Shown here one piece after another: positions 39,965 to 47,437 of a DNA stretch of 64,000 nt. Each line of letters opens with the position of its first letter. Within the stretch, counting starts at the first letter, position 1. Both the position numbers and the translations under genes were made by a program. Location: the NCBI RefSeq assembly GCF_009857835.1, contig NZ_WWCL01000003.1, positions 840,509-904,508 of the forward strand, read 5' to 3'. This DNA is from Duganella fentianensis (lineage in GTDB: Bacteria; Pseudomonadota; Gammaproteobacteria; Burkholderiales; Burkholderiaceae_D). The notes beneath the pieces were generated by a model. It was given only the letters and a program-made list of their open reading frames with translations, was not told where the DNA came from and searched no databases.

Positions 39965-41743
39965 CTAGTTGAGCTGGGCGGCAATCCAGCGATTCACGGC
40001 GCCATCGAGCACGTCCAGCGGCACCGAGCCGTGCGACAGCACTTCGTTGTGGAAGGCGCGCAGATCGAACTTCTTGCCTAGCTTGGTCTCGGCACGGGTG
40101 CGCAGTTCGCGCAGTTTCAGTTCGCCGATCTTGTAGCTTAGTGCCTGCCCCGGGATGGCGATGTAGCGCTCCACTTCCTGTACAGCTGTCACTTCATCCT
40201 GCGGTACGTTGTCCTTGAAGTAGGCAATCGCCTGCTCGCGCGTCCAGCCTTTGGAGTGGATGCCGGTATCGACCACCAGCCGCACGCCGCGCCAGATCTC
40301 GGCCGTCAGACGGCCCACCCATTGCCACGGATCGTCATACATGCCGATCTCCTGCCCCAGCATTTCGCTGTACAGGCCCCAGCCTTCGGAGAAGGCCGTG
40401 CTGGCGCCGAAGCGGCGGAAGTCCGGCAGACCGGCAGTTTCCTGCGCCAGACTGCGCTCGAAGTGGTGGCCCGGTATGGCTTCGTGCAGGAAGAAGGCGT
40501 TGGTGGTAAAGCGGGTGCGCGTTTCCGGCTTGTAGGCGTTGAAGTAGAACACGCCGGGTCGCTTGCCATCGACCGAGCCACGCTGATACGAAGCCGGTGC
40601 CGCACTGACTTCGCGGTAGCCTTCGACCGGGCGGATTTCGAACGGCGCTTTGGGCAGGTGGGCGAACAGCAGGTTCTGTTTGGCTTCGACTTTCGGGCGG
40701 ATGGCTTCATACGCTGCCTGTATCTCTTCGCGCGTCTTGAAGCGTAGTTCCGGCGCCGTGTTCAGATGCTGGAAGAATTCCTTGAGCGTGCCTTTGAAAC
40801 CCACCTTGTCCTTGGCCAGTTCGAACTGGGCGCGGATACGTGCCACTTCGCTCAGGCCGATATCGTGGATCTGGGCCGGTGTCAGTTCGGTGGTGGTGGA
40901 GCGGCGTGCGAGGAAGGCATACCATTCCTGCCCGCCGGGCAGGGCACCGATGCCCGCCGTGTCGCGCCCTGCTGGCAGATAGGTGTCGCGCATGAAGGCC
41001 AGCAGCTTGCGGTTGGCCGGTGCCAGCTGTTCGCGTACCAGCTTGCCGTAGGCGGCAGTCAGGCGTTCCTTGTCGGCGGCACTGAACGAGGACGGGAATT
41101 TCTTCACCGGCCCCATATAGGTGCTGGTTTCCAGATTATCGCTGCCGACATTTTCCAGTTGCGGCAGTACGCGCTGGATCAGCGCCCTGGGCATGACGAT
41201 GCCTTGCGCTATGCCTTTGCGCATGTCGTCCATCAGGTGGTCCACGGCCGGTGCGTAAGCGGCGGCGCGCTGTAGCCAGTTGTCGTAGTCCTGCACGGTC
41301 TGGAAGGGCTGGGCCGAGCTGCCCGAACCCAGCTGCGCCATGCTCAGGTGCAGGCCGGCGAACTGGTCAACCGGCATCAGGTCGGTCGGGAAGCGCAGGC
41401 CGTCCAGTACCTGCTGCAGACGGTAGCGCAGCAAGTCGTAGCTGATGCGGTCTTCGGCCGGCAGCGCGGCTGGATCGTAGGTAGCCGTCAGGGCCAGATA
41501 TTTTTCGGCCAGTGCACGGCTCTGGGCATTCGCTTCGGCTGCAGTCTGCGGGCCGAACAGGTGGTTGTAGCGCTGGTCGCCGTTGTAGGTGGCGGCGATC
41601 GGGTTTTCGCGCAAATAGTCTTCCCAGTACTGGGCGTAGAGCTGGTTCATCTTTTCCGGTGTGGCCGGGGTTTTGACCTGAGCGATGGCAGGGATGGCAG
41701 CACACAGCAGGGTGCACAGCAGCAGCGGGAGGGTAGGGCGCAT
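39965..41743 (-). CDS. Secreted DUF885-family protein (gluzincin-like peptidase)
   Basis: 592 aa with a signal peptide (MRPTLPLLLCTLLCAAIPAIA). DUF885 features are the N-terminal YWEDYLRENPIAATYNGD, the central TTTELTPAQIHDIGLSEVARI, and the zinc motif HEAIPGHHFE followed by AFSEGWGLYSE, which places the Glu ligand. Such proteins are large, mostly helical metallopeptidase relatives and are common beside other exopeptidases. Substrate is unknown. The start is backed by the signal peptide; a GC-rich hairpin at 41842-41873 separates it from the SDR gene upstream. Confidence 0.88.
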   Translation of the reverse strand: MRPTLPLLLCTLLCAAIPAIAQVKTPATPEKMNQLYAQYWEDYLRENPIAATYNGDQRYNHLFGPQTAAEANAQSRALAEKYLALTATYDPAALPAEDRISYDLLRYRLQQVLDGLRFPTDLMPVDQFAGLHLSMAQLGSGSSAQPFQTVQDYDNWLQRAAAYAPAVDHLMDDMRKGIAQGIVMPRALIQRVLPQLENVGSDNLETSTYMGPVKKFPSSFSAADKERLTAAYGKLVREQLAPANRKLLAFMRDTYLPAGRDTAGIGALPGGQEWYAFLARRSTTTELTPAQIHDIGLSEVARIRAQFELAKDKVGFKGTLKEFFQHLNTAPELRFKTREEIQAAYEAIRPKVEAKQNLLFAHLPKAPFEIRPVEGYREVSAAPASYQRGSVDGKRPGVFYFNAYKPETRTRFTTNAFFLHEAIPGHHFERSLAQETAGLPDFRRFGASTAFSEGWGLYSEMLGQEIGMYDDPWQWVGRLTAEIWRGVRLVVDTGIHSKGWTREQAIAYFKDNVPQDEVTAVQEVERYIAIPGQALSYKIGELKLRELRTRAETKLGKKFDLRAFHNEVLSHGSVPLDVLDGAVNRWIAAQLN

Positions 41744-41841
41744 GGTGTCCTCTAGAAATTTTAGCCACGCAAGAATAGCATGTGCCGTCGCCCGCGATGC
41801 GGTGCTGTTACGCTATGCGAGCCGGGGTGCTCGCCGGATTG

Positions 41842-41873
41842 CCGTCGGGAGGCCTGTCGAGGCCGCCCGACGG
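41842..41873. terminator. Strong GC-rich hairpin after the SDR gene
   Basis: CCGTCGGG (41842-41849) with CCCGACGG (41866-41873) and an inner GGCCT/AGGCC with loop GTCG. It lies just past the SDR stop; no T-run, so it may be a weak terminator. Confidence 0.6.
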
Positions 41874-41880
41874 GCCGGGC

Positions 41881-42594
41881 TTAGTGGGCTGGCTGTGGCG
41901 CGAGGTATAGCGCGTGTTCGCTCGATAGCGTGGCTTTGGCCGCGCGTGCAGTGTCGTCGGCAAATAGCTCGACCTGTCCCGCTTCCAGCGCAGCCAGGGT
42001 CTGCTGAGCAACGTCATCAGGCTGGGTTTTGGGGGCGTCGAATAACCTGGTCATATCCGTATCGACAAAGTGGACGTGCAGCGCGAGTACGCTGGTGCTG
42101 GTCGCCTGCATGGTTTGCCGCAGGCTGTTGGTATAGCTCCAGGCGGCAGCCTTGGAAGCTGCATACGCGGTCAGGAAAGGTGCGGGTAACCACGTCACGC
42201 TCGATAGCACATTCACGATGGCCGATTTGGCAGCCTGTGTCAGCACTGGCGCAAACGCCTGCGTCACGCGGACCACACCGAAGTAATTGGTTTCGAACAT
42301 TTCCCGCGATTGCGCTTCGACACCGGGATCCAGTGCGTCGGGCTTGACGGCGCCTATGCCGGCATTATTGATCAGGATAGTCACATCGCCTGCGGCCCGC
42401 ACGGCTGCCTGTACCGAGGCCTCATCCGTCACGTCTATCTGTACGGGAATCAGGCCGGGTTCGCTGAAACCGGCCGTATTGCGCATCCCGGCATACACTT
42501 TGGCGGCACCGAGATCGCGTGCGCGGCGGGCCAGAGCCAGACCGATACCACGGTTGGCACCGGTGATGAAGACGTTAGCACCTTGAACTTTCAT
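41881..42594 (-). CDS. Short-chain dehydrogenase/reductase (SDR), TetR-controlled
   Basis: The ATG at 42594 has a perfect AGGAGGA site. 237 aa, classical SDR: VFITGANRGIGLALARRA (NAD(P)-binding GxxxGxG), ILINNAGIG (NNAG), the catalytic Ser in NVLSSVTWL, and YAASKAA (YxxxK). Substrate is unknown. It is divergent from a TetR-family gene, and three operator-like copies lie in the 162-base gap, so its expression is very likely controlled by that repressor. Confidence 0.9.
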   Translation of the reverse strand: MKVQGANVFITGANRGIGLALARRARDLGAAKVYAGMRNTAGFSEPGLIPVQIDVTDEASVQAAVRAAGDVTILINNAGIGAVKPDALDPGVEAQSREMFETNYFGVVRVTQAFAPVLTQAAKSAIVNVLSSVTWLPAPFLTAYAASKAAAWSYTNSLRQTMQATSTSVLALHVHFVDTDMTRLFDAPKTQPDDVAQQTLAALEAGQVELFADDTARAAKATLSSEHALYLAPQPAH

Positions 42595-42645
42595 AAATCC
42601 TCCTGATGGCGGCACGCAGCCGTGCCAGATAGTTAATAAAATATA

Positions 42646-42661
42646 ATCTGATAGTCATCAT
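42646..42661. promoter_or_regulatory. TetR operator copy 1
   Basis: ATCTGATAGTCATCAT, matching the other two copies at 12 or more of 16 positions. It is nearest to the SDR start. Confidence 0.6.
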
Positions 42662-42678
42662 ATTTAAGTCCAAGCCAT

Positions 42679-42694
42679 ATCTGATGATCATCAT
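42679..42694. promoter_or_regulatory. TetR operator copy 2
   Basis: ATCTGATGATCATCAT. Its core TGATGATCATCA (42682-42693) is a perfect 12-bp palindrome. Confidence 0.65.
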
Positions 42695-42724
42695 GTTTTG
42701 AATCATACCTCAAAAATGTCATGT

Positions 42725-42740
42725 ATGATGGTGATCAGAT
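42725..42740. promoter_or_regulatory. TetR operator copy 3
   Basis: ATGATGGTGATCAGAT, the reverse complement of ATCTGATCACCATCAT. It lies about 16 bases before the TetR start, where binding would block the repressor gene's own expression. Confidence 0.6.
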
Positions 42741-42756
42741 TTAATGGAGGGAAGTG

Positions 42757-43320
42757 ATGCGTTATCCACCGGAAGAAACCGCGGCCAAACACCAGCGCGT
42801 GCTGAGTCTGGCTGCTGCCATGATCAGAGAGCGGGGCATCGATGCCGTCAGTGTGAGCGAACTGATGAAGGGCGCTGGCCTGACGCACGGCTCGTTCTAT
42901 TCCCACTTTGCCAGCAAGGACGATCTGGCCAGTGCCGCGCTACAGGAAGCCATGAACCAGAAGGCGGCGCTGCTGGCACAGGCGCTGGCCGATCCTGCCA
43001 GCGCCAGGCAGCACTTCGTCGAACAGTATCTGAGCGCCACCCATCGCGACGACCGTGGTGACGGCTGCCCCATGGCGGCGCTGGCGGTGGAAGTGGGGCG
43101 CAGGGGGAGGGATAGGTCGCTGCTCGGGGGCTATCTGAAAGGACTGCTCGACAAACTGGCCAGCGGCTTCCGCTGGGGGAAGCGCGGCAGCGAGCGCGAT
43201 CAGGCCATACTGCTGATGTCGGCCATGCTAGGCGCGGTGATTCTGGCACGGGCGGTGGATGACGAGGCGCTGTCGGACGAAATCCTGGCTGCGACCCGGC
43301 GGCAACTGCTGGCGGAATAG
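42757..43320 (+). CDS. TetR-family transcriptional repressor
   Basis: The ATG at 42757 follows GGAGGG; a GTG three bases earlier is less well placed. 187 aa with an N-terminal TetR helix-turn-helix (RVLSLAAAMIRERGIDAVSVSELMKGAGLTHGSFYSHFASK) and a helical ligand domain carrying CPMAALAVEVGR, typical of the AcrR/NemR-like group that often controls reductase genes. It is divergent from the SDR gene and the likely ligand of the three operator copies between them. Confidence 0.9.
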   Translation: MRYPPEETAAKHQRVLSLAAAMIRERGIDAVSVSELMKGAGLTHGSFYSHFASKDDLASAALQEAMNQKAALLAQALADPASARQHFVEQYLSATHRDDRGDGCPMAALAVEVGRRGRDRSLLGGYLKGLLDKLASGFRWGKRGSERDQAILLMSAMLGAVILARAVDDEALSDEILAATRRQLLAE

Positions 43321-43408
43321 TTATCGGATGCTGGCGCCGGGGAATAGGCGCCGTTGCTGCAACAGGCAGTCCGCACGCGAGCGAATTTTCGCCCAATTAG
43401 ATATAAAT

Positions 43409-43431
43409 AAGTTAATATTATTTATTAACTT
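43409..43431. promoter_or_regulatory. AT-rich inverted repeat upstream of the unknown secreted protein
   Basis: AAGTTAATA (43409-43417), five bases, TATTAACTT (43423-43431). It lies 78 bases before the gene at 43510 and could be an operator; the AT content is far above its surroundings. Confidence 0.35.
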
Positions 43432-43509
43432 AAATATCGTGGAGCCGGCGCAGGCGGACCGCGCGGCGGCATAGACGGTGATGTGCTAACCCCTTTCTAC
43501 TTTTCTCTC

Positions 43510-44595
43510 ATGAAAATCTCGATTCCTGCCTCACTCCTTGCCGCAGCCACCGTGGCATTTGCAATGACCGCCCATGCCGAAGAGCCCAAGAGCGGCCTGG
43601 ATCTGGGCTCCATGCTGAAGAACAGCCTCAACAAGGCGCTGAACAAGAATGGTATCGGTGGCAAGGACGGCGACAAGGGCAATGCCGGTGCGCCCGCCAG
43701 TTATCAGAAGCTGACCGATACCAAACTCAAAGACATTCTGAAGGCCTATCCGGTCAAGGATAATATGAACCCGCCGGCCTTTCCCAAGCTGGCCATCCGC
43801 GTGACCGGATATTCCAAGTCGCTGGATCAGTGGGAAAACCGGACCAACACGCCGAGCGAGTGCGTGAACTACAACATCACGCTCTGGACCAGCGAGCGTC
43901 AGAGTGAAAAGTTCGACAATCTGCGCATGTGCGCCACCGATCTGGCGTACAACATCAGTTTCGTCAGTGTGCGTAGTCCTTGGCCGGCAAAGATGAATTA
44001 CAACAAGAATTCCGGTCAGGTGCGCGATGATGGTCCCGTCGCACCGGCCAAGCCCTATCCGAATGATCCGGTGGCGCGCAGTTTCCTGGCCGGTGGCGGC
44101 GTGTATTACATCGGCTCCATGTTCGTCCAGATGGGCTACGACTGGGATTATCCGCATGACACCATGCGCGTGTGGGTGTCCGGGGTCTCCAATACCGGCG
44201 AGAGCGGCGTGGTGGCCGCCAGCAATGCGTCGGCAGCGGTGGTGACCAGCACGGCACAGCCTGCTGCGCTTGCAGGCTCGCAAGGGGCGGGCGGCGACTA
44301 TCCGGCCGCAGGCGCTTATGATGCCTCGGACCGCAATTTTGAGCGGACCTTCACCGTGTCGCCGGACGGGAAGTTCGAGCTGGCGGTGCAGCAAAAAGGC
44401 AAGGCGGGCAATCTGCGTTCGGGCATGGGCGCAGGGCAGTTGAGTGACGGGCCCGGCGGCTGGCAGTACAGCAACGGAAACTGCAAGGTGACGGTCCGGC
44501 GCGGCAATGGCAGCGTGCAATTGCGCGTCGAGCGCTGTGCGAGTGAATGGGGCGATCTGCCCTACGATGGACGCTATCAGCTGAAGACCAGCTGA
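43510..44595 (+). CDS. Secreted protein of unknown function
   Basis: The ATG at 43510 begins a good signal peptide (MKISIPASLLAAATVAFAMTAHA); the frame also contains a start 27 bases upstream, but that would lengthen the signal. The 361-aa protein has a Gly/Lys/Asp-rich linker (about residues 25-60), a middle domain with several aromatic and Cys residues (LAIRVTGYSKSLDQWEN, MCATDLAYNISFVSV, GGGVYYIGSMFVQMGYDWDY), a Ser/Ala-rich linker (about 235-275) and a C-terminal 85-aa domain (FERTFTVSPDGKFELAV ... CKVTVRRGNGSVQLRV). I do not recognise any domain. It ends before the shared terminator at 44652-44683. Confidence 0.72.
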   Translation: MKISIPASLLAAATVAFAMTAHAEEPKSGLDLGSMLKNSLNKALNKNGIGGKDGDKGNAGAPASYQKLTDTKLKDILKAYPVKDNMNPPAFPKLAIRVTGYSKSLDQWENRTNTPSECVNYNITLWTSERQSEKFDNLRMCATDLAYNISFVSVRSPWPAKMNYNKNSGQVRDDGPVAPAKPYPNDPVARSFLAGGGVYYIGSMFVQMGYDWDYPHDTMRVWVSGVSNTGESGVVAASNASAAVVTSTAQPAALAGSQGAGGDYPAAGAYDASDRNFERTFTVSPDGKFELAVQQKGKAGNLRSGMGAGQLSDGPGGWQYSNGNCKVTVRRGNGSVQLRVERCASEWGDLPYDGRYQLKTS

Positions 44596-44651
44596 TAGCA
44601 AGCGCGGGCTGCTGGCGTGTCGTCGGCAGCCAGATGCCCGGGAATACACAA

Positions 44652-44683
44652 ACAAAAACGCCACCCGAAGGTGGCGTTTTTGT
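44652..44683. terminator. Bidirectional terminator between the unknown gene and tRNA-Phe
   Basis: ACAAAAACGCCACC, loop CGAA, GGTGGCGTTTTTGT. Near-identical to 8380-8407. Confidence 0.9.
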
Positions 44684-44691
44684 TGAATTCT

Positions 44692-44767
44692 TGGTGGCCC
44701 GGGGCGGAATCGAACCACCGACACAAGGATTTTCAATCCTCTGCTCTACCAACTGAGCTACCAGGCC
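44692..44767 (-). tRNA. tRNA-Phe (anticodon GAA), second copy
   Basis: 76 bases, identical to 12305-12380, with full cloverleaf and encoded CCA. Its flanks (terminator below, TATAAT promoter above) serve as the reference for the uninterrupted locus. Confidence 0.97.
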
Positions 44768-44777
44768 AAGAGGCAAA

Positions 44778-44805
44778 ATTATAGCAGACCTGCGCAGAAG
44801 TGCAA
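44778..44805 (-). promoter_or_regulatory. tRNA-Phe promoter, second copy
   Basis: Minus-strand TATAAT (44778-44783) and TTGCAC (44800-44805), spacer 16, starting about 10 bases before the tRNA. Confidence 0.7.
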
Positions 44806-44845
44806 GTCCCCGTTTTCTGGCGATGTGACCCGCTATAATGATTGC

Positions 44846-46066
44846 ATGAATATTCCAGCTTCCACCGCTGCGCTGCGCGTGATCGAGAGTGATATCTGTA
44901 TCGTTGGCAATGGCGCAATTGCCAAGACGACTGCGCTGGGCCTCGCCCAGGCCGGTTTTAGCGTGACCTTGCTGGGGCCGCCTTCGCCGCCGTCAGCACC
45001 GGCCGGTTCCGATCCGGGCTGGGATGCCCGCGTGTACGCCCTCAATCACACCGCCTATCGTCTGCTAACTTCGCTTAAAGTGTGGGGTGCCCTCGACGCC
45101 AGCCGGGTCGCGCCAGTGGATGCCATGATCGTACACGGTGATGGCGCGCAGGCCGGTGGCCTCGGTTTCGATGCCTATGGCGCCCGTACCGATACGCTGG
45201 CGTGGATCATGGAAGACCGCAATATTGCCCAGGCACTCGATGCGGCACTCAAGTTCGCCCAGAACGTGCAGCAGGTGGAGGGCCGTGCCACGGCCTTGCT
45301 GCAGACCCAGGACAGTGCCACTGTGCAACTCGCGAATGGCAGTTGCATCAAGTCGCAGCTGGTGGTGGGGGCCGACGGCGCCCAGTCGTGGGTGCGTGGC
45401 CAGTGCGATATCGGTTTTGACTACCGCAGCTACAACCAGCGCGCCGTGGTCTCCAACTTTGCCTGCGAATTGCCGCACCATGGCGCCGCCTACCAGTGGT
45501 TCACTGGCGTGGACGGCATCGTGGCGCTGCTGCCGCTGCCCGGGAATCAGGTGTCGCTGGTGTGGTCGGCGCCCGACGCGCTGGCCGATACCCTGCGCAG
45601 CGAGTCGGCCGCACAGATCGCGGCACGGCTGGCCGTGTACGCGCAGGAAAAGCTAGGCGCGCTGACGCCGCTGCAGCCGGAACTGGTGCGCGATTTCCCG
45701 CTGCGCCTGATCCGCCCTCATTCCATGGTGGCGCAGCGCGTGGCGCTGGTGGGCGATGCCGCCCACGTAGTCCATCCGATGGCTGGTCACGGCATGAATC
45801 TGGGCTTTGCCGATGTGGCCCAGCTGGTGAAAACCCTGAGCGAGCGCGAGCCGCAGCGCAGCCTCGGTGACGAACGCGTGCTGGCCCGCTATGCCCGCGC
45901 ACGCAAGGAAGATGTGCTGCTGATGCAGCTGACCACGGACGGTCTGGCGCGGCTGTTCGGGGCAAATATCGAGCCGCTGCGCGTGGCGCGCAATTTCGGA
46001 TTAAACTTGCTGGATAAGTTGCCTGCAGTGAAGCGTCGCCTGATCTCCCACGCCTTGGGAAAATAG
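44846..46066 (+). CDS. UbiH/UbiF/VisC-family FAD monooxygenase (ubiquinone hydroxylase type)
   Basis: The ATG at 44846 gives MNIPASTAALRVIESDICIVGNGAIAKTT, a 406-aa flavoprotein. FAD motifs are the N-terminal GNGAIA dinucleotide loop, the middle VVGADGAQSWVR (DG motif) and GDAAHVVHPMAGHGMNLGFADVAQL near the end (GD motif). This family adds hydroxyl groups to the ubiquinone ring. TATAAT at 44834-44839 sits right before the ATG, so transcription may begin at or near the start codon (leaderless mRNA). The first loop reads GNGAIA instead of the usual GGGxxG, a small deviation. It precedes dsbC by 50 bases. Confidence 0.88.
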   Translation: MNIPASTAALRVIESDICIVGNGAIAKTTALGLAQAGFSVTLLGPPSPPSAPAGSDPGWDARVYALNHTAYRLLTSLKVWGALDASRVAPVDAMIVHGDGAQAGGLGFDAYGARTDTLAWIMEDRNIAQALDAALKFAQNVQQVEGRATALLQTQDSATVQLANGSCIKSQLVVGADGAQSWVRGQCDIGFDYRSYNQRAVVSNFACELPHHGAAYQWFTGVDGIVALLPLPGNQVSLVWSAPDALADTLRSESAAQIAARLAVYAQEKLGALTPLQPELVRDFPLRLIRPHSMVAQRVALVGDAAHVVHPMAGHGMNLGFADVAQLVKTLSEREPQRSLGDERVLARYARARKEDVLLMQLTTDGLARLFGANIEPLRVARNFGLNLLDKLPAVKRRLISHALGK

Positions 46067-46116
46067 CCGCCGAATCACGTAAAAATGCGGGTCTGTGTGT
46101 CGTTACCGGAGAAGTT

Positions 46117-46842
46117 ATGAGTATGAGTAAGCTGGGTTTGCTGTTGTTGTCGGCGCTGATGGCCGGTTGTGTGAGCGCTGAAACGCCGTCGACTGATGCG
46201 ATCCGCAAACTGGTGGAGCCCCGTCTGGGCACCAATGTGAAGGTCGATTCGGTGAAGGAAACCCCTTACGCCGGCCTGTATGAAGTGCGCATCGGCACCG
46301 ATATTCTGTACACCGACAAGACGGCCACCTATCTGTTCTCCGGCCACGTATTCAATCTGGTTACCAGCACCGACCTGACCAAGGAGCGGCTGGACGAAAT
46401 CAACCGTATCAAATTCTCCGATCTGCCGCTGGACAAAGCCATCAAGACCGTCAAGGGCGATGGCAAGCGCGTGATCGCCGTGTTCGAAGATCCTAACTGC
46501 GGCTACTGCAAGCGCTTCCGCCAGACCACGCTGAAGGATACCGACAACGTCACCATCTACACCTTCATGTACAACATTCTGGCCGAGGATTCCTTCGTCA
46601 AATCGAAGAACATCTGGTGCTCGCTGGACCGCAGCCAGGCCTGGGATGACTGGATGATCCGTAACAAGCCGGCCGCACCGGCATCGGCCAACTGCGTTAC
46701 GCCTAATGACGAAGTGCTGGAACTGGGCCGCAAGCTCGGTGTGAACGGCACGCCGGCAATCTTCTTCGCGGACGGCAGCCGTGTGCCGGGCGCGATCGAT
46801 AGCAAAATGCTGGAAGAGAAGTTCGCCAAGATTAAGCAGTAA
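46117..46842 (+). CDS. dsbC: Thiol:disulfide interchange protein DsbC
   Basis: 241 aa (start at 46117, or 46123 two codons later), with an N-terminal signal that includes a Cys (LLSALMAGCVSA). The dimerisation domain (about 25-90) is followed by the thioredoxin domain with FEDPNCGYCKRF (CxxC) and a cis-Pro loop VNGTPAIFF. It isomerises wrong disulfides in the periplasm, which suits the many Cys-containing secreted enzymes here. A further Cys pair (WCSLD, NCVTP) is as in E. coli DsbC. GGAGAAG precedes the start. Confidence 0.93.
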   Translation: MSMSKLGLLLLSALMAGCVSAETPSTDAIRKLVEPRLGTNVKVDSVKETPYAGLYEVRIGTDILYTDKTATYLFSGHVFNLVTSTDLTKERLDEINRIKFSDLPLDKAIKTVKGDGKRVIAVFEDPNCGYCKRFRQTTLKDTDNVTIYTFMYNILAEDSFVKSKNIWCSLDRSQAWDDWMIRNKPAAPASANCVTPNDEVLELGRKLGVNGTPAIFFADGSRVPGAIDSKMLEEKFAKIKQ

Positions 46843-46869
46843 ATCAGGCTGTGTAGTGGTAGTGATTTC

Positions 46870-46893
46870 CCGGGCCGCAGTTCTGTGGCCCGG
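46870..46893 (+). terminator. Hairpin after dsbC
   Basis: CCGGGCCGCAG (46870-46880), loop TT, CTGTGGCCCGG (46883-46893). No strong T-run. Confidence 0.6.
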
Positions 46894-46967
46894 AGCTAGT
46901 TGTCCTCGTTGTTCAACCCAAGTTTAGTTCTAGTGACGTGCAACCGCAGCACCGACAGGAGACTCGT

Positions 46968-47426
46968 ATGATTACCTTGAACATCAATGGCAAAGACATG
47001 CAGGTGGACGCAGATCCATCGACGCCGATTTTATGGGCGCTGCGCGACAATCTGAACCTGACCGGCACCAAATTCGGCTGCGGCGCAGCGCTGTGTGGTG
47101 CCTGCACCGTGCATCTGGGTGGCCAGCCTATCCGCTCCTGCGTGACGCCGATTTCCGCTGCCGTGGGACAGAAGATCACCACCATCGAAGCGATGGAAAA
47201 CGACAAAGTGGGCAAGGCCGTGCAGGCGGCGTGGGTCAAGCTCGATGTGCCGCAGTGCGGCTACTGCCAGAGCGGCCAGATCATGAGCGCCACGGCGCTG
47301 CTGCGCACCAATAAGGCACCGTCCGATGCGGACATCGACAATGCCATGAGCGGTAATATCTGCCGCTGTGGCACTTATCAGCGTATTCGTGCGGCCATCA
47401 AGGATGCCGCTAAATCCATCGCCTAA
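46968..47426 (+). CDS. (2Fe-2S)-binding subunit of a molybdenum hydroxylase
   Basis: 152 aa; AGGAGA precedes the ATG. Two iron-sulfur clusters are visible: a plant-type ferredoxin site ([16 protein letters not shown], with a later C) and the helical CGYCQSGQ / CRCGTYQ site of the xanthine-oxidase family. It passes electrons from the molybdenum site. The large subunit follows after 11 bases. The type resembles IorA (isoquinoline oxidoreductase) or similar aldehyde dehydrogenases, which have no FAD subunit; none is encoded here. Confidence 0.92.
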   Translation: MITLNINGKDMQVDADPSTPILWALRDNLNLTGTKFGCGAALCGACTVHLGGQPIRSCVTPISAAVGQKITTIEAMENDKVGKAVQAAWVKLDVPQCGYCQSGQIMSATALLRTNKAPSDADIDNAMSGNICRCGTYQRIRAAIKDAAKSIA

Positions 47427-47437
47427 AGGAGACTGTC

